A stretch of DNA of 64,000 bases from Heterohyrax brucei (GCA_028571685.1 CM053143.1:2919501-2983500); one strand, 5' to 3'; counted from the first letter of the stretch, positions 45,132 through 55,704 are shown. Translations and numbers: made by a program. The notes: generated from the letters alone by a model not told the origin.

Positions 45132-45604
45132 CACCAGACACCACTTTTAAGAAATTCATTATAAAGTGAATCATGCTTTGTGTTCTCGCATGGTCCCCAA
45201 TGTCATGGGGAGAACTTTGATATACTGTTCTTCACATACTGGCTCATTCTTGTTAAGCTACTGCTATGTTTTAATGCAATGGTCTAGGTATTTTACTGTT
45301 TCTTTTTCTAACTGGTGACATGATCAGATTCCAGCGTAAGCAAAGCTAATTGAGGGCACAGAATTAAATCTCCAGTCCCCTCATAGTGGTTACCATGCTG
45401 GATTAAGGACTAGAAAAGCATTGTTAATTACACCTTCTCAAGTAAATTCACACCTTACTTTTACTACTGATCATTTTCTCTGACTAAACATTTTACTTTT
45501 GTCAAGCAAGTTAACAAGCAGGATTTACAATAAGCATTTTTCCTCTAATTTTGCCTGCCTGCTTTCTTATGAGATTAAGGGATTCTTGTGTTTCATGAAT
45601 ATTT
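45132..45604. other. No recognised gene or repeat
   Basis: Unique-looking AT-rich sequence between the L1 5' end and a local direct repeat. Confidence 0.4.
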
Positions 45605-45731
45605 CTTCTCTTTTGTCACACACAGCCCATTCTATAAATTGTTGCTCAAAAATAGTTTTGTCCATTTTCTCAACTCATACTGAAATTCCATCATATCAGG
45701 TCCTCATTAACTTAATCAGATTATTCCAATA
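45605..45731 (+). repeat. Direct repeat, copy 1 of 2
   Basis: Matches 46700-46822 at about 91% (my hand count: 11 substitutions and one 3-bp gap in about 122 aligned bases). Starts cttctcttttgtcacacaca and ends attaacttaatcagattatt. Neither copy looks like an element named elsewhere in the window; a dispersed old repeat or a local duplication are both possible. Confidence 0.8.
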
Positions 45732-45899
45732 GCCTCCCATGGATCTTATATAACTTTTACTATGCCCTATTCTCTCCACACACCTCTTTACTACACCATT
45801 TTGAGGCTTAATTTCCTGAAAGCCAAGCCTTATTTTCTTGTGTCATTTCCTTAAAACACACACTAGTGCATTCACATAAACACCACAAATAAAACCATC

Positions 45900-46360
45900 A
45901 TTTTTTTTTCTTTCTTCTCCATCAAATCAGAAACTTTCTACATGACTTCCAAGACCTGCCTGCTGATGACTCCCTACAGGGCTAGCCTTTTCTGTTCAAT
46001 GTGACTGATCTCCTACTAGCAGCCGACACTTCAAACTGACTTTCAGCTCCACGTGTGCTCAATCTGCTTCCTCCTTCCTCTGTCAACTAAGGCAGATTCT
46101 GTCTAAGACTAAAAATCAAGTTTAAGTCTGCCTTCCAACAGGAAGTATTACCTGGAGATTCCTGCTCTCTCTAACCTTTTCTATCACTGATACACTATGA
46201 CAGTTATGTTCTATTCTTCACAATAATCTAATATCATATTATCATGCTTCCTTCTTTATTTCATATGCTTAGTCCTCTGGCTTGCTACATGTTCCCCAAG
46301 GGCAAGGATTATATCTGTGTTCTTCTTTGTCTCACAATAAGCACATATTAATCTGACTAT
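45900..46360 (+). mobile_element. L2 LINE 3' relic
   Basis: L2-like order: catgacttccaagacctgcc, ttctgttcaatgtgactgat, ccttcctctgtcaact, then ttgctacatgttccccaagg and gcaaggattatatctgtgtt. The last piece corresponds to the L2 'gagggcagggactttgtctg' block. Ancient and immobile. Confidence 0.5.
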
Positions 46361-46699
46361 AGAAGGTGAACTCTCACCTAACAAACCTGCAAAACAACAA
46401 ACCCAGGCATAATGAAACCTCAGCTTTACATCAGGTTTAGAGAAGTGAGGACCACAAAGTCCAGTGGGTAGACAACAGTTTCACGACTGGGTGTGTGCTG
46501 TAAACAAATGACTCCTTTTTTTTTTAAAATCAAAATCATCTAATAGGAAGCAAATTGTTCAAATTATAACTGTGTGTATTATTAAACAACACACACTCTT
46601 TTACAAGGTATTTTTATTTAGTTTTATCATAAACAGGAAAGACAGATGTTCTTATATAATTGCTAACAGAGGAAGGAATAATCTTATATGTGACTATTG

Positions 46700-46822
46700 C
46701 TTCTCTTTTGTCACACACACCCCATTCCATAAATTGCTGCTCAAAAATAGTTTTGTCTGTTTTCTCTCCTCATACTGAAATCCCATATCAGGCCCTCATT
46801 AACTTAATCATATAATTCCAAT
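46700..46822 (+). repeat. Direct repeat, copy 2 of 2
   Basis: Second copy of 45605-45731, about 1.1 kb downstream in the same orientation; aaaaatagttttgtctgttt corresponds to aaaaatagttttgtccattt of copy 1. Confidence 0.8.
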
Positions 46823-46886
46823 GGGTATGCAACATTTGAATATCCTTTCTACTTAGTTCTAGATAATTTACATATCCTTTTTCAAT

Positions 46887-47045
46887 CTGTGTAAACCTTG
46901 GTAGAGTAGTGGTTAGGTGTCATGGCTGCTAACCATAAGGCTGGCAGTTCAAATGTACCAGATGTTCCTTAGAAACTCTACAGGGAAGTTCTACTTTGTT
47001 ACACATGGTTGCTGGAATCAACTCAATGGCAAAGGGTCTTTTTCT
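46887..47045 (+). mobile_element. AfroSINE
   Basis: tgtaaaccttggtagagtag, ctaaccataaggctggcagt, tcaaatgtaccagatgttcc, cagggaagttctactttgtt, ctggaatcaactcaatggca and a T-rich tail to 47062. Confidence 0.92.
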
Positions 47046-47084
47046 TCTTTTTTTTTTTTTTTGGAGGGAGGATAGGGTTCATTC

Positions 47085-47220
47085 TTTGTCCGCCTTTGCA
47101 AAATCATGATAATAATATCTACCACAAAGGGGAGTTAATGGGCCAGCAGTTAACATGAATAACATACCCAATTAAGGGCCTGGCAAACAGCAGATGCTCA
47201 ATAAATGGTAGCATTTATTC
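47085..47220 (+). mobile_element. MIR relic
   Basis: Follows MIR 3' order: cctttgcaaaatcatgataa, taatatctaccacaaagggg, aagggcctggcaaacagcag and gatgctcaataaatggtagc. Confidence 0.7.
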
Positions 47221-47856
47221 CACGACTCCTCTTTGCTTGAGTTCTTATTCTAGGGTCTTAGTAACTGGAAAGCATTTACAAAAGAGAAGCAGTCTGTAAA
47301 CATCCTGCAGCATTCAGATATGTCACTTCTCACTCCTTCACTCCACTGGCCCCACGTTTTCTCTTTCTTTCCTTATATGTGACATGAAGGCTTTGATTAG
47401 ATTTTTGAACCTTTTTTTAACTTCTAGGAAATTTATTATATTACAATTGTCGAGCTATATAAGCAAGTACTGGAATTATATTAAGCTCAAAAGTGTCACA
47501 ACTTGTGGCATAACATTAAACTACTGGAGTAACTTACATGTAAGTTCTTAGTAGATAAATAGGTAAGCCACAATTACAGAAAATTTTTCTCAAAGTACCT
47601 GACGATAAAATGCAGACTTCATGTCCACTGAGATTAACCCTACTGCCTCAGCAAACACAGTGCCTACCACAATCCCATGAAATAATTTTAGAAGCAATGA
47701 ATTATGACTGGTTCCATTTATACAAATATTTGGATATAACGTACTAGCTTGTTTATTCAAACTGATGGAGTAGATTCAGAGCTATGAATAGAAAGGTCAA
47801 GAAGTATGTGATGTTTTTGAAGTTAGTGCAGGGGGTTTCTGGTGAGAAAGGAGTAG
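47221..47856. other. No recognised gene or repeat
   Basis: Unique-looking sequence. Its right edge (gtgagaaaggagta) is where the first copy of the host duplication starts. Confidence 0.4.
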
Positions 47857-48168
47857 GGGGTTAAGTCAGCTGCCATGTGGGGAACTAATTTGTGCCTTCC
47901 AGCAGACCGCAACAAAGCTTACTTCAGATATCAAAATTTATTCAAATATTTTTCCAAGCACTTAAAAGAGCTATAAGAATAACTTTCTGGGAAAGAAAAC
48001 AAGAAACTTTGGTCAACATAGTTTCAAAATTTACAGTGTATAATGGATAAGTACTATTTCATCATTATCAGTAACATACTGAATAAAAAAAACGAACACC
48101 TTTGTCCTATTGGATTTAAGAATTCTTTATAGCCTGCCTAACAACTGAACAGAATTTATACTCTGTAG
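47857..48168 (+). repeat. Host duplication copy 1 (upstream of provirus)
   Basis: About 312 bp, starting ggggttaagtcagctgccat and ending ctctgtag. It matches 49974-50273 with about 22 substitutions and four short gaps (about 93% by hand). It runs directly into the middle of a MaLR LTR at 48169. Not itself a transposon that I recognise. Confidence 0.9.
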
Positions 48169-49973
48169 ACAGAGAATTGGGAACCTCACCCCATCAAGAA
48201 AGCAGCACCAGGAGAAGAGTGTGTGCTTTAGACCTGAGGTTCCTGCACCAAGACGCTCCCTGGACAAAGACTGATGTAATACTGGACTTTCCTCCACAGT
48301 CAACAAAGGGAGTGGAAGATTTGGAAATCTGGACTTGTAACCTACCGAACTGTGTAAAAATAAATTTTCCTTTGTTAAAGCCATTCACTCTGTGGTATTT
48401 CTGTTAGAGCAGCACTAGCTGACTAAAACAGAATTTGGTACCAGGAGTGGGGCGCTGCTCTAAGCAAACACCTAAAATGTGGGAGCCATTTTGAAACTGC
48501 AAATAGAAGATTCAGAAGGAACGAAGAAAGCACAGATGGTGAAAAACAACAAGAGGACTGGTGACAGCAGCAGTAGCAACAACAGAACCAGAGGCAGCAG
48601 GGGAGCTGATCCATGAAACAAGAGAGCTAAGTGCCTGTGCACAGAGTTTTCCTCATGGAACAAGGTGCCTCTGGGCACCTGAATTGGAACTAGCCTTGTT
48701 GACCCACTGAGCAAGAGAGCTGAGTACCTTTGTGCGGGATGCTTTCCAGCAAGAGTGGGGTGCCTCCAGATACTTGAATCAGTAGAACTACATAACTTTA
48801 AAACACTTACACCAGCAGGGCAGATGTGGGCCTGAGGCCTGGGCCATCTGGCCGTAAGAAGCAGAAGCTGCAGAGACAAACAGTGTGAGAAGCTGAGCTA
48901 CCTCAATCTCAAAAGGTGTGGTCATGACCTCGGGGGTTTAGAAACACAGAACCATGGCATCCTGCGTCTATAAGGGTGGAACCGCCACTCATTTGGGCTT
49001 AGGGTGCACCTAAAGCCAATGGGACAGAGTTTGTGTTCAAGTGAGCCTTGAAGACAGCGTTATAGTACAGAGCTGAGGTTCTCCACTCAAAATCCAGAGT
49101 GTGGCCAATACCTGGATTCTGCAGCGCAGGGCCACTGTATAAAATGTCTCAAAAAAATGTAAAAATACTTTCAAAGCTTTAACAGCTAATGTAATAAGTT
49201 CTGCTGACTTTCGATTGTCTGTTATTTTTCTTTCTCAGTAATTTCCCCCATTTATAATAAAGTGTCTAACTTGTGCCTGTCCTGCCATTGTATCCTCAGA
49301 AACAGATAGCTTGTGTTCTAGGTTTCACAGATGTAAAAGAGTTTTTAAATTTTCGACTAGGAACTGATTTAAGACTTCTATCTTACAAAATAGACAAGAT
49401 TTTGCTATGATGAGATGAATGTGTTACATGTTTCAAAGATGTAATTTTTGAGGTGCCAAAGCGTGGGATACCATGGATCGAATTGTGTCCCCTCAAAAAC
49501 AGGTGTAGCCATGTGGCCATAATTCCCTGTACTCCATTTTGTGATTTTGCTGTGCTTATGTTAAAGCATTCGGGCGGGACTGTAAACCCCTTCAGAAAAT
49601 CAGCTCCCTACTCCACTATGATGGAAGTTTCCCTGGAGTGTGGCTTACACCACCCTGAATTGTTTCACCCTACAAGAGGTAAAGGAAAGGGAAGCAGACA
49701 GAGAATTGGGGACCTCACACCATCAAGAAAGCAGCACCAGGAGAAAAGCGTGTCCTTCAGACCTGGGGTTCCTGCGCCAAGACGCTCCCTGGACAGAGAC
49801 TGATGCAGTACTGGACTTTCCTCTAGAGCAGACAAAGAGGAAAGTCTTCCCCTGGAGTGGACATCCTGAATTTAGACTCATCGCCTACTGGACTGTGTAA
49901 GAATAAACTTTCCTTTGTTGAAGCCATGCACTCTGTACTATTTCTGTTACAGCAGCACTAGCTGACTAAAACA
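48169..49973 (+). mobile_element. ERVL-MaLR provirus with half a 5' LTR
   Basis: Structure: 3' half of a 5' LTR (48169-48430), internal region (48431-49468), complete 3' LTR (49469-49973). The internal region begins with ggtaccaggagtgg at about 48436, the sequence that classically follows MaLR LTRs, and later has cctgtcctgccattgtatcc and cagaaacagatagcttgtgt, also MaLR-typical. MaLRs are non-coding relatives of ERVL, so no gag, pol or env is expected, and none is seen. The short frames at 48472-48879 and 49453-49803 have no viral domain. Confidence 0.88.
49469..49973 (+). mobile_element. 3' LTR of the MaLR provirus
   Basis: 505 bp; starts taccatggatcgaattgtgt, aligned with tgtcatggactgaattgtgt of the LTR at 41944, and ends gctgactaaaaca. 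It differs from the half 5' LTR at roughly one site in nine by eye, plus a gap of about 20 bp in the 5' copy, so the insertion is old. Confidence 0.88.
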
Positions 49974-50273
49974 GGGGTTAAGTTAGCTGCCACGTGGGGA
50001 ACCAATCTATGCCTTTCGGCAGACTGCAACAAAGCTTACTTCAGGTATCAAAATTTACTCAAATATTTTTCCAAGCACTTAAAAGAGCTATAACTTTCTG
50101 GGAAAGAAAACAAAAACTTTGGTCAATATAGTTTCAAAATTTACGGTGTATAATGGATAAGTACTATTTCATCATTACCAGAAACATATTGAATAAAAAA
50201 ATACCTCTATTCTATTGGATTTAAGAATTCTTTACAGCCTGGCTAACAACTGAACAGAATTTATATTCTGTAG
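49974..50273 (+). repeat. Host duplication copy 2 (downstream of provirus)
   Basis: About 300 bp, starting ggggttaagttagctgccac immediately after the last base of the 3' LTR and ending attctgtag. Orthologous in order to 47857-48168 with no rearrangement inside. Confidence 0.9.
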
Positions 50274-50284
50274 TCAATTCTGAA

Positions 50285-50300
50285 AAAAAAAAAAAAAAGT
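50285..50300 (+). repeat. Poly-A run
   Basis: About 16 A residues shortly after the duplicated segment. Confidence 0.85.
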
Positions 50301-50424
50301 GTCACACTTTTCTAGCATGATCTCAAGTTAAAAAAGCTTTAGACACATTATATGTGTTCTTAAGTACTGAGACTTTTGCTTCCCAAATTGAGATCATTCT
50401 AACACCTTAAATCTCAAGCGCTGT

Positions 50425-50545
50425 CCAAAGAGCAGTCAGTTTCAACATCTCCTAGGACACTTGGGAAATGTACATTCTCAGGCCCTATCCAGACATACTG
50501 AATATGAATCTACATTTTGAAAAGTCCCTGAAGTGTTTCAAATGC
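50425..50545 (+). mobile_element. MER20-type hAT-Charlie relic
   Basis: Order tttcaacatctcctaggaca, gggaaatgtacattctcagg, ccctatccagacatactgaa, tatgaatctacattttgaaa follows the MER20 consensus ('catcacctgggaacttgt', 'aaattctcaggccccaccccagacctactgaatcagaa'). Ancient DNA transposon fragment. Confidence 0.6.
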
Positions 50546-50554
50546 ATTTATCTA

Positions 50555-50752
50555 ATGAATGCGCTTAGTTGTCTTTGAGTCAGCTTCAACTCATGGGGAC
50601 ACCATGTGTAAAGAGTAGGATCCACAGGGTTTTCAGGGCTACGTTCTTTCAGAAACAAACAGGCCTTTATTCTGAGGTGTTCCACGGTGAGTTCAAACAG
50701 CCAATCTTTGTACTAATAGTCAAGTACTTAACCTTTTATGTCATCCAGGGAC
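50555..50752 (-). mobile_element. AfroSINE, long type, diverged
   Basis: Reverse copy: tgtctttgagtcagcttcaa, ctcatggggacaccatgtgt, the long-type centre ctacgttctttcagaaacaa and ttattctgaggtgttccacg, gagttcaaacagccaatctt and aagtacttaaccttttatgt. Confidence 0.78.
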
Positions 50753-50784
50753 TGAGAAAAAAGACAAAAACAAAAACAAAACCT

Positions 50785-50987
50785 ACACCTGCTGCTATCA
50801 AGTCAGTTATGCCTCACAACAACCCTAGAGGACTGAGCAGAATGGCCTCATAGTATTTCCAAGGCTATAATCTTCTTGGAAGTAGCTTGACAAATCCTTC
50901 TCCAGTAAAGTAGCTAGTGAGTTCGACTCACTAACACATCAGCTGGCAGCTGAGTATTTTAACCCCTGTGCCATCAATCTCCTTACC
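50785..50987 (-). mobile_element. AfroSINE, long type, diverged
   Basis: Reverse copy: ctgctgctatcaagtcagtt, caacaaccctagaggactga, insert words aaggctataatcttcttgga and caaatccttctccagtaaag, then gcagctgagtattttaaccc. Preceded by a CAAAA-rich run at 50753-50782. Confidence 0.8.
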
Positions 50988-51600
50988 AAGGACTAGGGAA
51001 GAACTTGACTCACATGATGAAGAATTTGAAAATGACAACAATAAAAACTGAGTGCTTTCATGGATCCCTGAGCTGTAAAAAGTGTTGAGATTTGAATGTA
51101 AGGAAGATTCCGCAAGCTCAAAGATAGGCAGGAAGGGATGGAGTTGGGTGAGAACATTCTTTTACACTATTCACTTAGAAGAAATATGGGATGATGGAAG
51201 AATGAGCTAGGATTGTTATGTTACAGAAGCAGTATTTCCAGAAAACTGCTTCCAGTTCAGGAAATAACAATACAGATTTTACGAGCAATTTAAACTCTCA
51301 GGATTTGAAACTAATTGTCTTATCAAAAAATGTATTTAGTCCAAAGAATTATTAATAAGACAACAGTTCCAGAAATCTTTAGTAATTTTTCCCATGGAAA
51401 AAACCAAAAATTCATAAGAATATCTTAAACTTCAATATTAAAAAAAAATTATAAAACATTATCTTTTTTTATGACAAGACAAACATCAATGTCTCCCAAT
51501 ATTTGCAGGAATTTTGAGGAAACAGGCTTTCAGAGCCGGATGTAACTTGAGCATTCACACATGACTCAATCTCCTTATTTTATCATGTCTTCAAAACAAG
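50988..51600. other. No recognised gene or repeat
   Basis: AT-rich, no open frame above 60 codons; a poly-A-like stretch lies at 51440-51450. Confidence 0.4.
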
Positions 51601-51601
51601 C

Positions 51602-51793
51602 CAAAATCAAACCCACTGCCAGCAAGTTGATTCCGACTCATAATGGTTCTACAGGAAGAGGAGGACTGCTCCATAGGGTTTCCAAGTCTATAATCTCTAC
51701 CGAGCAGTCGCCTACAGAGCAGCGGATGGGTTCAAACTGTCCACCTTCCAGTTAGCAGCCAAGCAGTTAAAACCCTACCAGCAGGGCTCCTTA
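51602..51793 (-). mobile_element. AfroSINE, long type
   Basis: Reverse copy: cactgccagcaagttgattc, cgactcataatggttctaca, the insert aagtctataatctctaccga, cggatgggttcaaactgtcc, and gccaagcagttaaaacccta. The open frame 51561-51755 is this SINE. Confidence 0.88.
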
Positions 51794-51814
51794 TTCTAAG
51801 AGCACAATAGTAAA

Positions 51815-51885
51815 AATAGGTTACTAATTTTCTCAAGGCCATACAGCTAGTAGTAAGTAGCAGAGAAGAGTCTATAACATGTCAG
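51815..51885 (-). mobile_element. MIR core fragment
   Basis: actaattttctcaaggccat followed by acagctagtagtaagtagca, the inverted MIR core. Confidence 0.6.
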
Positions 51886-52317
51886 GGTATTCCAAGACAG
51901 TATTCTTCCTAACAGATTTAACTCGCTCATATGAAAAAGCGTCCAGTTCATCACACAGAAAAATCTAAATGATCCCTGGGGTAGGCAGAATACAGCACAA
52001 GCAGAATGTCTTCATCTTCTTATGTAGTAGTCCTAACACTGTTTGTACTTGAAAAACGCACTGAGGATCATACTTGGATGCTGAAGCACAATTTCCTCTC
52101 CTCAGTGACTCTCTGGGATATTAGTAAGCAGGAACAGGATACAGCTCTGAGTACCAGTAATCTCAATGTGCTACTGATTAGAATAAAAGGGATATGTTAC
52201 TAAGACAAAAGTGTGTTTCTCTACCTACATAAAAAGAAGCATCTTATTGGATCACCCAGTATCCTAGTACTCTTCTTCATTGCCCATCCATGAGTGAATG
52301 TCAGTGACTATACTGAG
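51886..52317. other. No recognised gene or repeat
   Basis: Contains a 65-codon plus frame at 52006-52203, beginning SSSSYVVVLTLFVLEKRTED, with no recognised domain and no visible splice context. I cannot support it as a gene. Confidence 0.4.
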
Positions 52318-52855
52318 GACTGCCAATTAAGTTCATGAACTCATCCTAGAAAAAGTGCTACGTACCTCATTACTGAATGCCACTCCGTTCACCTTTGCAG
52401 TCCTTCCCTTGGGAAGCTAGGCTCTGATGCCAGTGCCTAGTCCACCCTTCAAAGCAGTTTTGGAACTTCTTCAGGAACAGCCATCAGAGCTGTCATTGTA
52501 TTGCTCTTGATGTCCTGAATGCCATCAAAATGTCTTCCTTTCAATATTTCCTTGTCTTTGGGTAAAGAAAACAGTCACTGGGGGCCAGATCAGGTGAGCG
52601 GGAGGTTGTTCCAAGACAGTCATTTGTTTACTGGCTAAAAGCTTCCTCATAGACAACTATACAACTAAGTATGTGCCACCACACTACCAGGTGCAATGGC
52701 CATTCCAGAAAGAGTTCCAAAATTGCTCTGAAGGGTGGAGCAGGCACTGGCATTGGTGCATAGCTTCCCAAGGGGAGCACTTCAAAGGTGACCATAGTGA
52801 TATTCAGCAATGAGGTACGCAGCCCTTAAGACAATGAAGTTCTCAGACTTAATTT
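52318..52855 (-). mobile_element. Mariner-derived element with long inverted repeats, copy 2
   Basis: Same design as 28857-29356 but in reverse. The left arm (catcctagaaaaagtgctac, tcccttgggaagctaggctc, ccacccttcaaagcagtttt) is the inverted match of the right arm (ccaaaattgctctgaagggt, agcttcccaaggggagcact, tattcagcaatgaggtacgc). Arms are about 130-145 bp, and the centre holds a minus-strand transposase C-terminus. Confidence 0.8.
52470..52665 (-). pseudogene. Mariner transposase C-terminal fragment
   Basis: On the minus strand it encodes a decayed version of the transposase segment seen at 29045-29263: a start like YEEAFSQ (52628-52810 frame), then SPDLAPSDCFLYPK in a neighbouring frame, where Phe of the DFF motif has become Cys. 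A stop follows near TRKY. More sequence is kept around the DLAP region than in copy 1. Non-functional. Confidence 0.75.
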
Positions 52856-53017
52856 TCAGACCTCATAGGCAGAAATCTTGCCAACTGTTCTTAAGCCAGG
52901 GAATGGCTTATACAAGCAGCCACCATGACCAACACTCAAATCAATGAATCCATAGGCCAAGTCATATCTATTGTAAACCCTACTTACAGCACTGCATCAA
53001 ATCAGTATCTTTCCCTA

Positions 53018-53224
53018 GAGACAAACACTCATGGTACAGTGGTTAAGTGTTTGGTTACTAACCAAGAGATCCACAGTGTGAATCCACCAGCTACTCCTTG
53101 GAAGATACAGCAATCAGCTTCCACAAAGATCACAGCTTTAGAAATCCTGAGTGGCAGCTCTGCCCAGTCCTACAGGGTCACTGTCAGTTGGAATGCACTC
53201 CACAGCGACGTTATTGTCTTTTAA
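53018..53224 (+). mobile_element. AfroSINE, long type
   Basis: ctcatggtacagtggttaag, ctaaccaagagatccacagt, aatccaccagctactccttg, the insert agcaatcagcttccacaaag and atcacagctttagaaatcct, then gtcactgtcagttggaatgc. Confidence 0.88.
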
Positions 53225-53504
53225 AGAAATGTTAAATTGAAATGAGGATCTTTCTAGTAACATTTTTTTATTGATTTTTTTAAATACAAATAATTAAAGA
53301 ACATTCTCAGCTATTTCTACAAGAAATCTGCATACAAACTGAAAACTTTGTTCTTTCCCTAAATTTAGGTGAAATGATAATAGCTGCTAAACCTTCACAG
53401 AATCAGCCCACTGTGGCACATAGCTGGGACTTGTCCTGCCCACAGTAAATGTGGATTAGGAGATAATATCTGCATCACTATTTCTGCTGCAAATGGAAGC
53501 ATAC

Positions 53505-53592
53505 GTATAAAAACCCTACAAACATTTCTACTCAGAAACATGTGGGGTTGCCATGAGTTGGATCAACTTGAAGGCAACTGGTTTTTCTTTTC
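53505..53592 (+). mobile_element. AfroSINE 3' half
   Basis: tataaaaaccctacaaacat, ttctactcagaaacatgtgg, ggttgccatgagttggatca and gaaggcaactggtttttctt. The tRNA-like head is missing. Confidence 0.75.
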
Positions 53593-55104
53593 TAATATGT
53601 GACCACTGTTGCCAAAGAAGCTGGCAAGGTGGTCCTTAATTTCTACTCTGTGCCTTCAGAGAATCAGGTGCAACGAAATCTCTTTAAGATTAAAAGGTTT
53701 TCTAAAATGTGTTCATTTAACCCTTTGAATTCCATATTAAAACAAAGTTTTTAGCTTTCTGAGCTGCTCTAGCAAAAGAAGAAGTCAAATAAAAACAAGC
53801 AACATATCAATCAATTAGAAATAATTCCAAAGTCATCAACTGCTTCTGTTATGAAAGTCCGAGGAAGCTGAAAAAGGACAGCTTCTTCAGACAGCAGACT
53901 AACCTGGAAAGGCAGCTGAGAACCAAACAGAGTTAGTTCTCTCTAAAAGGCAGGCATTAACAGGGTCAGGGGAATTTAATAAAGTGTGATATTTGAAAGT
54001 TCATGCAGCAAAATGGTATTACTAATTCAATACTGATGCTAAAACTGAAAATAAAGAAGAGTCTCACACAGGAAAGATCAATGCAGCATCAATCATTACA
54101 GTCTATTCATAATTTCTATATTATTAGTGATTAATATTCTGTCAATACTGCTTGGTTTTGCTTTTTCCAGAAATTGGTATAATTAGATAATTGATAGGTC
54201 TATGACAGACAGAACAGTAATATAAGTATTTCCTTGACTCTAGACGTTGTCCATGCTTAATTTAGTGTGCCAACTGGACAACCCAAACAAGAGATCCCAC
54301 CATCAACTCAGTGTTAGCAAGAGCATGAATGGGAGAATAGAATCCTAATATTTCCCAATTTCCCAGAGAGTACAAACTATGAAACTTTTTTGAATTAACG
54401 AGGGAAAGTGAGCTTGGGACAATTATGACAAAAGAAGGTTGCAGAAGAGAGGTCAAGAAATACGGAGAGTTGAGAGCAGAAAAGGAGACGGCAGGACACA
54501 GGAAAATATGCAAAGGGTTGGTGAGAGACAACATGGGGTGAGCCAGATACCTTTTTCCTCTAGTTAGACGATACACTCTTCCTCGACTTGGAATGTTAGC
54601 TTTGAACATTTCAAAACAGAAAATCACAACAGCTCATTAACCAAGGGCAGAGTCCCTTGATCTCAGACTTGGTCAGTTCCCCACCCTTCACTTTAAGCTC
54701 TCTCGGAAATGATACATGTATATTTTAAGTTACAAAAGTAATTGCTACAGAGGTCAAAGGGTAGCAAAACTATAAATTATGCCATGAGTTAACTGTACTC
54801 CAAAGAATGACTTGAAAACGCACTAGTAAAATCTTCATTCTGAGCAGAATTTTATTCTGTGGCCAGATGTAGACAGGGGAAAAAGCAGCAGATGTAAATT
54901 TGAAAGCTGCACGTCAACTCATTCCCCTTTCTGCCCTTAATACTTATAATGAAGATTGTTATTTTTCCACCAGCAGCACTTCTGACACAAAGAGAAGTAG
55001 TTTTGCTTTCAAGGGCCATTCCTCCAACAATTACAGTCTGTCATGTGGCTATCAAAATGAGCATATTCTCCAGGACTCCCCAGTCAAAGTAACATAAGCT
55101 CCCC
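53593..55104. other. No recognised gene or repeat
   Basis: Includes the 121-codon minus frame 54262-54627, the longest unexplained frame outside transposons apart from 21500-21919 (which is L1). It contains a serine/leucine-rich hydrophobic stretch but no domain I recognise and no supporting gene structure. Confidence 0.4.
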
Positions 55105-55380
55105 GTTCTCACCAATGACCGGCTCAGGGGTGAATGCCTGTCCTGAACCAGGCCAATCAAAACCCTCTGAAGGACTTCTGCAGAGAAGACCCTGCCTCTT
55201 CAAAGACTGTAATGGTTAAAATCTTGGCCCTCTTGGGGTTTGCCCTACCATCATATGAAGATAAACTGACTGAGAATTATGTCAACCCAGAGGGAAGCAA
55301 GCCTAGAAACAAACAGTATAAAAGTCACAATTGATGGATCAGTTCAGAATGTGAATAAACCTCAGTCCTGAAATTTTCAG
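55105..55380 (+). mobile_element. Possible LTR fragment, unclassified
   Basis: ccaggccaatcaaaaccctc, a CCAAT-like promoter word, is followed about 180 bp later by acaaacagtataaaagtcac, a TATA-like box, and then by gaatgtgaataaacctcagt, an AATAAA-type signal. That spacing is LTR-like. I do not recognise the family, and a chance arrangement is possible. Confidence 0.3.
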
Positions 55381-55605
55381 TAACATCATCCAAATATTTC
55401 CTTTTCAGCTGCTTTGAGTCACTGGCTAACTATCTCTGGTCACTTGAAGGTAAAAACAGTTTTAAAGGGATAATTTCTTGCATGAATCACACATATTTCA
55501 ACTTATGCCTCCACTTATTAGGAGAATTTATTTTATTACAGCACACTTGTAGCAGCACCACAATATTATTTCTAGACACAACGCGTGATTGACCTGTATC
55601 ATCTC

Positions 55606-55704
55606 CCCTGGAGCCCTGGAGCCCAAACAGCTGCGAACGAAACAGCTGGCAGTTCAAATCCACCAGCTACTCCTTTTAAAGTCTACAAAGCAGTTCTACT
55701 TTTC
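55606..55704 (+). mobile_element. AfroSINE head/body fragment
   Basis: cagctggcagttcaaatcca (B box), ccagctactccttttaaagt, ctacaaagcagttctacttt. Start and end are lost. Confidence 0.75.

Noticed and set aside
48472-48879. 135-codon minus frame across the MaLR internal region
   Set aside because: Antisense to the provirus and rich in repeated Leu and Val codons from a tgctgctgtt-like stretch. MaLR internal regions are non-coding.
47857-50273. The 300-bp duplication as an element-borne terminal repeat
   Set aside because: It does not begin TG or end CA, lacks promoter or poly-A words, and the true LTRs of the provirus are identified inside it. It behaves as host flank.
54262-54627. 121-codon minus frame, the longest outside identified transposons
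   Set aside because: No domain, no splice signals that I could defend, and AT-rich surroundings. It is within chance expectation for 64 kb.
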